Origin: Flammeovirgaceae bacterium BBD 1991-12
Lineage (GTDB): Bacteria; Bacteroidota; Bacteroidia; Cytophagales; Cyclobacteriaceae
NCBI GenBank assembly: GCA_001657315.1
Contig: LYSV01000084.1
Location: 1 to 48,634, forward strand
Direction of reading: 5' to 3'
Length of the DNA stretch: 48,634 nucleotides
Shown piece after piece: positions 1 to 7,274 of this stretch. Each line of letters opens with the position of its first letter. The stretch's first letter is position 1. The notes beneath the pieces are model-generated. The model was not told where the DNA came from, searched no databases, and saw only the letters and a program-made list of their open reading frames with translations. Both the position numbers and the translations under genes were made by a program.

Positions 1-1
1 G

Positions 2-1747
2 GGTAGAGTAGAATTTAGAAGTACACATAATACTAACTCTGACTTTGTCCTGGATTTTCATCCACCGAAAGATGGCGGTGATTTTTTTCTGGAAGGTATT
101 CGAGAGGCCCTGGATTATGAAAACGAGTGGTATTTTGACCCAGGTAACAGAATGCTGTACGTGCAGGTGCCCGGAGGAATAGCACCAGCTGAAAATACGA
201 TCCTTGTTTCGAGAAGAGAAAATACAATCAATATTGAGCTAAAAGATTATCTAGAGTTTCGGAACCTGGCTGTTTTTGGTGGTACGGTGCGAATAAGAGG
301 GGAATACAATAAACTGTATGGTGTTACAAGCTTATACGGTGGTATGACTCGAGGCAGTAATTCAACAGGAATTTTAGCAAATGTTGGTGCAATCAATATT
401 GTTTGGAATGCTGTTAAGTTCAAAGGCAATGTGATTGAAAAATGTGAAGTAGCTTATGCTGATGGGTCCGGTATCAAAGACGCTGGTGATAATACACTTA
501 TACAAAACAATCATATTCATGACTGTGCCTACCTTGGAGATTATGAGGCACCATTATCCATGAGAGGAGGAGTTGGAAAAAAAGCCTTATATAATACCAT
601 ATATAAAGGTGGAAGGGACGCAATACAGTGTGTTGCAGATGAAAGTGAGGTTGCTTTCAATGATGTATCCAGAAGTAACCTTATTGCTGATGATTGTGGT
701 CTTTTTTATTATTCAGGTTCTGGTAATGCAGAGGCTGCCGCTGCCGATCCAAGAGATATTACGATACATCATAACTGGTTTCATGATGCGGAGAGTAGAG
801 GCGACTTAAAAAAGGCTGCTGGTATTTATTTGGATACAAACCCTAATAAGTTTGACGTTTACAGAAATGTTGTTTGGAACGTGGAGTGGACAGGTATCCA
901 AATGAATTGGAATGCCTTGGATATCAATATCTATAACAATACGATTATAGATCCTCAAAGCGGGGCTATGGGTGCCTGGCATCTTGCAGGAACAGCATTT
1001 AAAAACGTAAATGTCTGGAATAATGTAACTAATGTGGCTCTGGGTGATGATCCAAATACCCAGGAGCTGGAAGGCGATTGGGAACCTCAATCTGATCAAC
1101 AAAACAATATGACCGTATTGGAAGGATTTGTTAGTATGCCAAATAGAGATTTCAGGCTGCTGGAAACTTCTCCATTGATTGATCAGGGAAGAGAAATCGA
1201 TGGGATTACTGATGGCTTCGTTGGTTCAGCACCGGATATCGGAGCATACGAATTGGGTGATGATTGGGTGCCAGGTATCGACTGGGATGTTACTCTCGGG
1301 CCTGCCAACAGGTGTTATGGACTTCCTGGAGAAGTATGTGAGTTAGCAAAAGAAGACCAGGACCTGGATGGCGTTGTTGATAGTTCTGATCTATGCCCGG
1401 ACACTATGCTTGGTGCAGAAGTAGATGCTGATGGATGTGCAATAGCGGATGTTGATCCAGATCCAGTAGACGAAGTTCTTTCCATATTAGACGATCAGGA
1501 ACCAGCCATCTTGTATCCTAATCCTGTAGATGGTAATGAAATTAAAGTAGCAGTAGTTGATGGTAGTGCCTCTTTGGAATGGACGATCTTATCACCATCA
1601 GGGAAAGTCATAAAAAGAGGTACCGGGCTCGCTGTGAACAGTATAGTTTCTATCGATGTAGGAGATTTAGCTAATGGATATTACCTGCTGGCTACCAATT
1701 CTATCTTGGGTAGATCAGTTATACAGAGGTTTGTAAAGCATCAATAG
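2..1747 (+). CDS. Right-handed parallel beta-helix protein with T9SS sorting domain (5' end outside window)
   Basis: The frame is open from base 2 and has no start in the window, so only the C-terminal part is present. It aligns along its length with the beta-helix gene at 7275-9707, sharing the stretches DYENEWYFD, GMTRGSN/AMTRGSN, YIHDC/HIHDC, ADDCGL and GAYELGDDWVPG. The Asn-rich repeats (NNTI, HHNWFHDA, RNVVWNVEW) are typical of a right-handed parallel beta-helix, the fold of many polysaccharide lyases and some glycosidases. After the helix comes a calcium-binding thrombospondin type 3-like segment (DQDLDGVVDSSDLCPD), then a type A T9SS domain starting at ILYPNPVDGN, so the protein is probably exported across the outer membrane. 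Catalytic residues cannot be assigned. A hairpin terminator follows at 1830-1856. The fold is well supported; a role in glycan cleavage is inference. Confidence 0.85.
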   Translation, partial: GRVEFRSTHNTNSDFVLDFHPPKDGGDFFLEGIREALDYENEWYFDPGNRMLYVQVPGGIAPAENTILVSRRENTINIELKDYLEFRNLAVFGGTVRIRGEYNKLYGVTSLYGGMTRGSNSTGILANVGAINIVWNAVKFKGNVIEKCEVAYADGSGIKDAGDNTLIQNNHIHDCAYLGDYEAPLSMRGGVGKKALYNTIYKGGRDAIQCVADESEVAFNDVSRSNLIADDCGLFYYSGSGNAEAAAADPRDITIHHNWFHDAESRGDLKKAAGIYLDTNPNKFDVYRNVVWNVEWTGIQMNWNALDINIYNNTIIDPQSGAMGAWHLAGTAFKNVNVWNNVTNVALGDDPNTQELEGDWEPQSDQQNNMTVLEGFVSMPNRDFRLLETSPLIDQGREIDGITDGFVGSAPDIGAYELGDDWVPGIDWDVTLGPANRCYGLPGEVCELAKEDQDLDGVVDSSDLCPDTMLGAEVDADGCAIADVDPDPVDEVLSILDDQEPAILYPNPVDGNEIKVAVVDGSASLEWTILSPSGKVIKRGTGLAVNSIVSIDVGDLANGYYLLATNSILGRSVIQRFVKHQ

Positions 1748-1829
1748 AAAGTATTTTAGTCGTAATAGCTCCGAGCTGATCTGACAATCCGGGATTAAGA
1801 AAAGGTTTTTTAAGGCATATTCACTCATT

Positions 1830-1856
1830 AAGGGACTCCAAAACAGAGTCCCTTTT
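1830..1856 (+). terminator. Rho-independent terminator after the first beta-helix gene
   Basis: AAGGGACTC and GAGTCCCTT form a perfect 9-bp stem around the loop CAAAACA, followed by a T run. It lies about 80 bases after the stop codon at 1747. Since the next gene is convergent, it ends the plus-strand transcript. Confidence 0.85.
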
Positions 1857-2058
1857 ATCATTCCATTCGGTCAGATTATTTAGTATCCAGCATTGATTTT
1901 TTTCTGTAAAGCACTTTTTGAGCAGGCTTTCTTTTTTGGCTGGATCAATACGTTACATAGGTTTTATTAAATACAATTTGTTTCCAGCATTAAAAGAGAG
2001 TCAGATACAGGTTTGACTTAATCTGACCCCTGGAACCCTGGTGCCACCCATTCAAGGA
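1857..2058. other. Convergent intergenic region
   Basis: This stretch lies between the plus-strand terminator and the 3' end of the minus-strand GH16 gene. No coding frame is convincing. GTCAGAT (2000-2006) and ATCTGAC (2021-2027) form a weak inverted repeat with a T-rich tail when read on the minus strand. It could end the GH16 transcript, but the 14-base loop and short stem make this uncertain. Confidence 0.4.
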
Positions 2059-3408
2059 TCACAAAGGTTCATAGTATCTCACCCAATCAATTTTCATCGA
2101 TGTGCCGTCTATAGCATCTGTGACTTCACCTGCTACATCAAATATGGCAAGGCTCAAAAAAATGGTTAACTCTTCAAAGCATTCAGTGTTTTTGTAAGTC
2201 TTAAGTAATTTATTGTTGAAATAATACTTTATTTCGTCCTCAGTCCACTCCATTCCATATACGTGGAAATTTTCAGAATAGTCAATTCCCTTGTCTTCTA
2301 CTAAATCGAAACTACCAAGCTCAACCCACTCATCATTTACCAAGGCCTCTATTTTATAATCGGTAATAGTTTGATTCCAAACCCCATTATTTAACCACCC
2401 ATTAACGAACTGAATATGACCAATTTCTTGCTCAGTTGGCCATGTAAACTCAATCCACTTTTCACCATTTAGTTGAGAAACCCATGAACTATTGATGGTT
2501 CCGTCAGCCAAATTTGTTAACGGAAACCTGTCAGCATCGTCATTTAAAAAACCACTCACCTCAATTGACACATCACTGCCTCTTGCCAGGTTATTCAGGC
2601 CATCTATAGAGTTGTCAATTGTATTCGACAAAACATCTGTAGGATAACAATTCTCATTCTGCTCGTAAATACGAAATTCACGAACATGAAAATGAAATCC
2701 ATTCTTCGAAGAGAATCTGATCTTGTTTGTCTTTACACCATCTTCAAAAGTATGCCCATAGGCATAAGAAAGACCATCTTCACTTCGGTATGTGTCACTG
2801 GAAGACCCCTTTCCCTTGATGTGATGGCGAACGTTGGTATTGATCCTGTTTGGATACCATCCTTCATTTATATCCAATTCACAAAAGATCTTATTTGGAT
2901 CGTTGGGGTCCGGTGAGCCAAACAACCAGAAAGAATTATTGGTACCAGTAGCCCCGGCATATTTATACCTGGCTTCATAATATCCGTATCCAAATTTTTG
3001 TTTTGTCCATATATTGCCACAAGTCCATTCTTGTCCTCCTCTGTTTTCTTTTCTGCCCTGAAGTTCCAGGACACCATCAACGACTTTTGCATTTTCTCTG
3101 TATCTCCCGCAATCTATATGGCCCGAGGGTCCATTTTGCGAAGTCCAGTTTTCTTCAAGCTGACTGTCAGGGTAGTCAAAATCATCTTCCCAGGCCAATG
3201 AGTAATTGGAAAGATTTATTTCTTCGTCGCTCGGTGGTAAAATTGCAAAATTGAAAGTTGTGTCAGGGCAATCTACCGCCGTTGGCGGATCTTCTGGAAT
3301 CTCGGGGATAACTATTTCGTTATTTGATTCTTCCTTACTGCAGGATATAACAGCTAATAAAAACAAATAGCTTACCAAAAAATAATTACTTTTCTTCATC
3401 TGTATCAT
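2059..3408 (-). CDS. GH16 family endo-glycanase lipoprotein with inserted F5/8 type C-like domain
   Basis: This is a 449-residue secreted lipoprotein; the lipobox is VISC and the residues after Cys are KEESNN, which suggests surface display. The GH16 active-site strand is ELDINE, with E177 as likely nucleophile, D179 as helper and E182 as acid/base. GH16 enzymes cut beta-1,3 or beta-1,4 bonds in glucans and galactans. The catalytic jelly roll is interrupted: roughly residues 225-380 hold a discoidin/CBM32-like segment (VREFRIYE, then NLARGSDVSIEVSG through ADGTINSSWVS and KWIEFTWP). GH16 sequence resumes at FHVYGMEWTEDEIKYYFNN. A second Met (codon at 3397-3399, giving MKKSNYF) is an equally good start. 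The gene runs convergent to the upstream beta-helix gene. The family is clear; the substrate is not. Confidence 0.9.
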   Translation of the reverse strand: MIQMKKSNYFLVSYLFLLAVISCSKEESNNEIVIPEIPEDPPTAVDCPDTTFNFAILPPSDEEINLSNYSLAWEDDFDYPDSQLEENWTSQNGPSGHIDCGRYRENAKVVDGVLELQGRKENRGGQEWTCGNIWTKQKFGYGYYEARYKYAGATGTNNSFWLFGSPDPNDPNKIFCELDINEGWYPNRINTNVRHHIKGKGSSSDTYRSEDGLSYAYGHTFEDGVKTNKIRFSSKNGFHFHVREFRIYEQNENCYPTDVLSNTIDNSIDGLNNLARGSDVSIEVSGFLNDDADRFPLTNLADGTINSSWVSQLNGEKWIEFTWPTEQEIGHIQFVNGWLNNGVWNQTITDYKIEALVNDEWVELGSFDLVEDKGIDYSENFHVYGMEWTEDEIKYYFNNKLLKTYKNTECFEELTIFLSLAIFDVAGEVTDAIDGTSMKIDWVRYYEPL

Positions 3409-3537
3409 CTGTAGAATTAAACTAATGGTTTAAACAATTTTCCTCTACACAAAGAAACCTTTGATTTAATTCAATTTTAGGGTCAAATAGCCGCTATTAA
3501 CAAGGTGAATTGTAAACACAGTTTTAAATAGTACAGT

Positions 3538-3753
3538 CCTACACCTTTTCGAGCCCTTCTGTAGATAGTTCAATATCCGGGAAACTTAAATATTCTATTG
3601 TCAAAAAGAGTGCTGGAGAAGGTAGGAGGATCTTGAGTTCAGAGGTTGATACTGGCTTGTGTAATTCTGTTTTTACCCTGATTCCACTGGCAAGAAAACG
3701 TACAGTATACCTTTTATAATACTTTTCAATAAACTCTACAGTTCGTTCAACTT
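3538..3753 (-). pseudogene. Possible gene remnant, unknown family
   Basis: About 69 codons are open on the minus strand, ending at a TAG near 3538-3540. An in-frame stop lies just upstream and there is no ATG. The translation looks protein-like (EFIEKYYKRYTVRFLASG and later FLTIEYLSFPDIELSTEG), but I do not recognise the family. It could be a decayed gene or chance. Confidence 0.25.
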
Positions 3754-3983
3754 AGCACAGGCTAATTTTTAAGAAACTTAATTAGATACTTATGATACAT
3801 TTTTAGTCCTTTGAAGAGGTGAGTAAGTTTTATGCATTCTTTTTAAACCATTGAATCAATATCAATAATACCCCCCCTTTTAACCAATAACTGACCTCTC
3901 TTGAAATTCTACTAAATATTTAATTTCGCTACTGTTATGGATCTTAACAATTATCAATGTGGTCAAAAAATCATGGTTCATAA

Positions 3984-4178
3984 TTATATCTGGAATATCT
4001 GCCATAAACGGTCATGAGCTTCACGGTAGACGGCATCAACTAGAGGAACGTTGAATTTGCTTAATCTTTCAGGTGTACTGATCACGCAGTCGGAGATATT
4101 AAAAAGAGATCTATCTATTTCCGTGTCAGGTACTAATTGAACATTAACATTTAGTGTGCAGGAATGTAGCGAATAAAT
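3984..4178 (-). pseudogene. Possible 3' gene remnant, unknown family
   Basis: Sixty-four codons are open on the minus strand with no start codon; a stop sits directly upstream at 4179-4181. The translation contains VPDTEIDRSLFNISDCVIS and ERLSKFNVPLVDAVYREAH, with a balanced, globular-looking composition that is unusual for random AT-rich sequence. It looks like the C-terminal part of a gene that lost its front. The family is not recognised. Confidence 0.3.
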
Positions 4179-4188
4179 TTAGCTAATA

Positions 4189-4296
4189 ATGGATGAAAGA
4201 AGATATAGAGTCAAGTTAATGATTTACAAAATCATCATGGGGTTAGGTCTGTTTGGTCTAATAATGCTCATATACATCACTTTTTCAGGATATTGA
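4189..4296 (+). CDS. Possible 35-residue single-span membrane peptide
   Basis: ATG at 4189 opens a 35-codon frame. A basic N-terminus (MDERRYRVK) is followed by a hydrophobic helix (MGLGLFGLIMLIYITF) and the TGA stop. Short one-span proteins of this style occur in Bacteroidota, usually without known function. The surrounding bases are AT-rich, as expected where Shine-Dalgarno sites are rare. There is no independent support such as a conserved neighbour. Confidence 0.35.
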   Translation: MDERRYRVKLMIYKIIMGLGLFGLIMLIYITFSGY

Positions 4297-4397
4297 ATTC
4301 TTTGCCATGACTCAGTTATTAAATGCATTTGGAAACGGCTAATTGATGAACAAATTCAATCATGAGATAAGGGTTTGAAATAACAAATTATGAGCTT

Positions 4398-6065
4398 ATG
4401 TGCAATTGGTGTATTTCAATAGCAGGATTTTACAGAATGTTACTCGTTGCAGGAATTTTGATGCTGTCACTATGCTCCAAAATTATTGCCCAAACCGTAT
4501 CTGAGACTTTCCAAAACCCTATCCTTCCTGGTTTTTACCCGGATCCTTCCATATGCCGTGTTGGCGATACCTATTATATGGTTAACTCAAGCTTTGAATG
4601 GTACCCCGGACTCCCCATTCATAGAAGCAAAGATCTGGTCAACTGGGAAAAGATAGGATATGGATTGCACGATCCGGATCAAATTGCTTACCGGGATGGT
4701 CTGGATAATTCACATGGAATATTTGCCCCGACTATTCGCTATCATGAGGGAACTTTCTACATCATCACTACAATGATAGGTCAGGGTGGAAATTTCATTA
4801 TTACCTCCAATAATCCGTCCGGGCCCTGGAGTAAGCCTATGTGGATCAAGGATGCCCCGGGAATAGATCCTTCACTTTTTTGGGACGATGATGGCCGGTG
4901 CTACTATACAGGAACAGGTGCCATAGACGGAACGAAAGGAGAATGGCCCGGGAAAAGTGGGATTTGGATGCAGGAGATTGACCCTGACAGAGGGGTGCTA
5001 ATTGGTGAGAAAAAGCAGCTCACATACGGTCATGCCTCAAATGCAAGATGGGCGGAAGGACCACACCTGTATAAAATCGATGGAGAATACCTGTTGCTGA
5101 TAGGAGAAGGAGGGACAGGAGAATTCCATGCCGTTACCGTATTCAATAGCAAGGAATTATGGGGCCCTTACATTTCTAATCATGCAAACCCGGTTATGAC
5201 GCATCGTCATTTAGGTAAGACACATCCAATTGGCCAAACGGGGCATGCTGATTTGGTTCAGACACAAAATGGTGATTGGTGGAGTGTTATGCTAGCCAAA
5301 AGGCATGTTGATGGTTTTGTGACGTTAGCTCGCGAGACTTTTTTAGCGGAGGTTAAGATGACTAATCAAGAGACTGGTATCACACCTGTTTTTAACCCGG
5401 GAAAAGGTCTTCTGCTTACAGAACAAAAACGGCCAAATTTACCATGGACACCAGTTTCAGAAATTCCCGGCAGAGATGAATTTGATAAACAAACTCTTGG
5501 TCTGGAGTGGAACTTCCTTCGAACGCCAACATATGAATGGTATAGCCTTGAGGAAGGGAAGATTGAAATTCAGCTTCGTCCCGAAACGGTAAATGAACTT
5601 GTTAATCCATCGTTCATCGGTCAAAGGGCGCGTCATCATAACTACTTGGCTTCGACTAAATTGTCCTTCCAATCCAGGAAAAGGAATGAAAAGGCAGGTC
5701 TGGTTATTTACCGGAGGCATGGAAACAATTATCAACTTCTGAAAACCAGCGATAAGATCGTATTAATAAAATCCTTTCAGGAAGGTAATAAAGGGGATTT
5801 TGAGCCTCAGATAGTAGCTTCGGTTCCATTTAGGGGGAAAGAAGCTGTATTGGGTGCAAGTGTAGAAGGGGTTAAGGTGCAATTCCTCTATGGCAAAAAT
5901 GAAAATGATTTAAAGCCAATCGTTCAACCTCAGGACTACTCACTTATTTCAGATGAAGTGGCAAAAAGGTTTAATGGCGTTTACGTGGGTATGTATGCCA
6001 CTTCAGAGGGAATTGAAAGTAACAATAGCGCCATTTTCGATTGGTTTGAATATGAGGGCAAGTAG
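4398..6065 (+). CDS. GH43 family beta-xylosidase / alpha-L-arabinofuranosidase-like enzyme
   Basis: This is a 555-residue secreted exo-acting hydrolase, expected to remove xylosyl or arabinosyl units from oligosaccharides, probably in the periplasm. The five-bladed GH43 propeller spans about residues 36-340. Its three acidic residues are visible: D49 in FYPDPS (general base), D157 in GIDPSLFW (pKa modulator) and E220 in AEGPHLYK (general acid). Residues 355-555 form the C-terminal beta-sandwich usual in XynB-like GH43 proteins. The first Met at 4398 gives a long, Cys-containing leader. Met14 (4437) gives the cleaner signal peptide MLLVAGILMLSLCSKIIAQ and may be the true start. The next gene begins 11 bases after the stop, so they probably share a transcript. 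Family firm, sugar specificity open. Confidence 0.92.
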   Translation: MCNWCISIAGFYRMLLVAGILMLSLCSKIIAQTVSETFQNPILPGFYPDPSICRVGDTYYMVNSSFEWYPGLPIHRSKDLVNWEKIGYGLHDPDQIAYRDGLDNSHGIFAPTIRYHEGTFYIITTMIGQGGNFIITSNNPSGPWSKPMWIKDAPGIDPSLFWDDDGRCYYTGTGAIDGTKGEWPGKSGIWMQEIDPDRGVLIGEKKQLTYGHASNARWAEGPHLYKIDGEYLLLIGEGGTGEFHAVTVFNSKELWGPYISNHANPVMTHRHLGKTHPIGQTGHADLVQTQNGDWWSVMLAKRHVDGFVTLARETFLAEVKMTNQETGITPVFNPGKGLLLTEQKRPNLPWTPVSEIPGRDEFDKQTLGLEWNFLRTPTYEWYSLEEGKIEIQLRPETVNELVNPSFIGQRARHHNYLASTKLSFQSRKRNEKAGLVIYRRHGNNYQLLKTSDKIVLIKSFQEGNKGDFEPQIVASVPFRGKEAVLGASVEGVKVQFLYGKNENDLKPIVQPQDYSLISDEVAKRFNGVYVGMYATSEGIESNNSAIFDWFEYEGK

Positions 6066-6076
6066 ATCATCAGTAA

Positions 6077-7249
6077 ATGAATTTGAGTGCTAAAGGTTAT
6101 CCTGTTTTAATTGGAATAGAGAGTTTGGTGATTTTATCGACTCTATTCTTGACGGTACTAAGTTGTAAGGGGCAGCCCAAAGATCTGAACCTTGGTGAGA
6201 TGGTGCAGCCTGTATCGGAGAAGCACGTTTTCATTGATGCAGATTATCACATTTGGGGAGCATCTGTAGTAAAAGGCTATGATGGGAAATATCACATGTA
6301 CTACGCGCGGTGGAACTATGAGTTTGGTCATATGGGATGGGTAACGGATTCTGAAATAGCCTACGCCGTAGCAGATAAAGCCGAAGGACCTTACGAACAT
6401 AAGAGCGTTGCTTTACCAGCACGTGGTAAAGAGTTCTGGGATGGCACTACTACACATAATCCAACGGTTTTTAAAAAAGATGGAATCTATTACCTGTATT
6501 ACATGGGAACTACGTCTCCGGTAAAAGCAGTTCAGCCAACATCTATGAAAAATAAGGATTGGTGGAAATATAGAAATGGTCAGAGAATAGGCGTGGCATG
6601 GTCGAAAAACCCTGAAGGTCCCTGGGAAAGGCTGGATAAACCAGTTATTGATGTAAGTGATGATCCCAGGGCACCGGACGCATTGATGACTTCTAATCCG
6701 GCTATCAACCTGGCTCCTGATGGCAGTGTATTTGCCGTTTACAAATGTGTAGGTAAGCAAGAGGGTTGGAAAGAGATAGATATGGATAGCCCGGAAAGTT
6801 ATCGGGTTTCTACAGGCGACAGAGTTCGGTATATGGTAGCTTTTGCAGACAATCCGTTTGGGCCTTTTAAAAAGCACACCGAGACCATATTTGAGCTAAA
6901 AGGATCTGAAGATGAACATATGATCGCCGAGGACCCTTACGTGTGGAGCCAGGATGGTATGTATTATGCATTAGTGACAGACATAAAAGGACTTTTTACA
7001 GGAGATTATGGTGCTATTGCTTTAATGGAGTCTGAAAACGGATATGACTGGAGGCAGGCTAAGCATCCAATGGTCGTTCCGAGCAAAATTTTAAAGGAAG
7101 ATGGCAGTCGTACCGAATATAAAATCGAACGGCCTCAACTGCTTGTCGAAGATGGTGAGCCTACCTTTCTATTTGGTGCACTTGGAATAACGGTGGGTGG
7201 AGTTCACAGAGGTCATGCGTGTAATCTCAGAATTCCATTGAAGAAATAG
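6077..7249 (+). CDS. GH43/GH32/GH117-like five-bladed propeller lipoprotein (copy 1)
   Basis: This 390-residue lipoprotein has the lipobox TVLSC. It belongs to the glycosidase-like five-bladed beta-propeller group related to GH43, GH32, GH117 and GH130. Visible family features are VKGYDGKYHMYY, TDSEIAYA, THNPTV, AEDPYVW and ERPQLLVEDG. The repeated 'dGxYyxYY' blade strands fit the fold. Two closer relatives of each other lie at 34105-35211 and 43789-44904; this copy is the most divergent (ARWNYEFGHMGW where they have SRWKKDLGWAW, plus an insertion after the THNPTV blade). Its catalytic residues and substrate cannot be set from sequence, but the neighbouring GH43 and beta-helix genes support a role in glycan breakdown. 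Confidence 0.8.
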   Translation: MNLSAKGYPVLIGIESLVILSTLFLTVLSCKGQPKDLNLGEMVQPVSEKHVFIDADYHIWGASVVKGYDGKYHMYYARWNYEFGHMGWVTDSEIAYAVADKAEGPYEHKSVALPARGKEFWDGTTTHNPTVFKKDGIYYLYYMGTTSPVKAVQPTSMKNKDWWKYRNGQRIGVAWSKNPEGPWERLDKPVIDVSDDPRAPDALMTSNPAINLAPDGSVFAVYKCVGKQEGWKEIDMDSPESYRVSTGDRVRYMVAFADNPFGPFKKHTETIFELKGSEDEHMIAEDPYVWSQDGMYYALVTDIKGLFTGDYGAIALMESENGYDWRQAKHPMVVPSKILKEDGSRTEYKIERPQLLVEDGEPTFLFGALGITVGGVHRGHACNLRIPLKK

Positions 7250-7274
7250 ATTTAAAGTTTTAATTGTAAAACCT

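Larger units (their letters stand above)
3409..4397. other. Nearly 1 kb without an intact large gene
   Basis: This gap separates the divergent GH16 and GH43 genes and should hold both promoters. It also holds two short open minus-strand stretches that read like protein but lack a start codon (3538-3753 and 3984-4178, listed separately) and one possible 35-residue plus-strand membrane peptide (4189-4296). A C-rich run (CCCCCCC) lies near 3872. The pattern resembles a site where older genes decayed. No tRNA, insertion-sequence ends or clear terminator were seen. Confidence 0.5.

Noticed and set aside
3409-4397. Mobile element in the gene-poor gap
   Set aside because: No transposase motif, terminal inverted repeats or target duplication could be seen; remnants alone do not prove a mobile element.
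6413-6877. 154-codon minus-strand frame
   Set aside because: It is antisense to the GH43/32-like gene at 6077-7249, which has clear family motifs in the sense frame.
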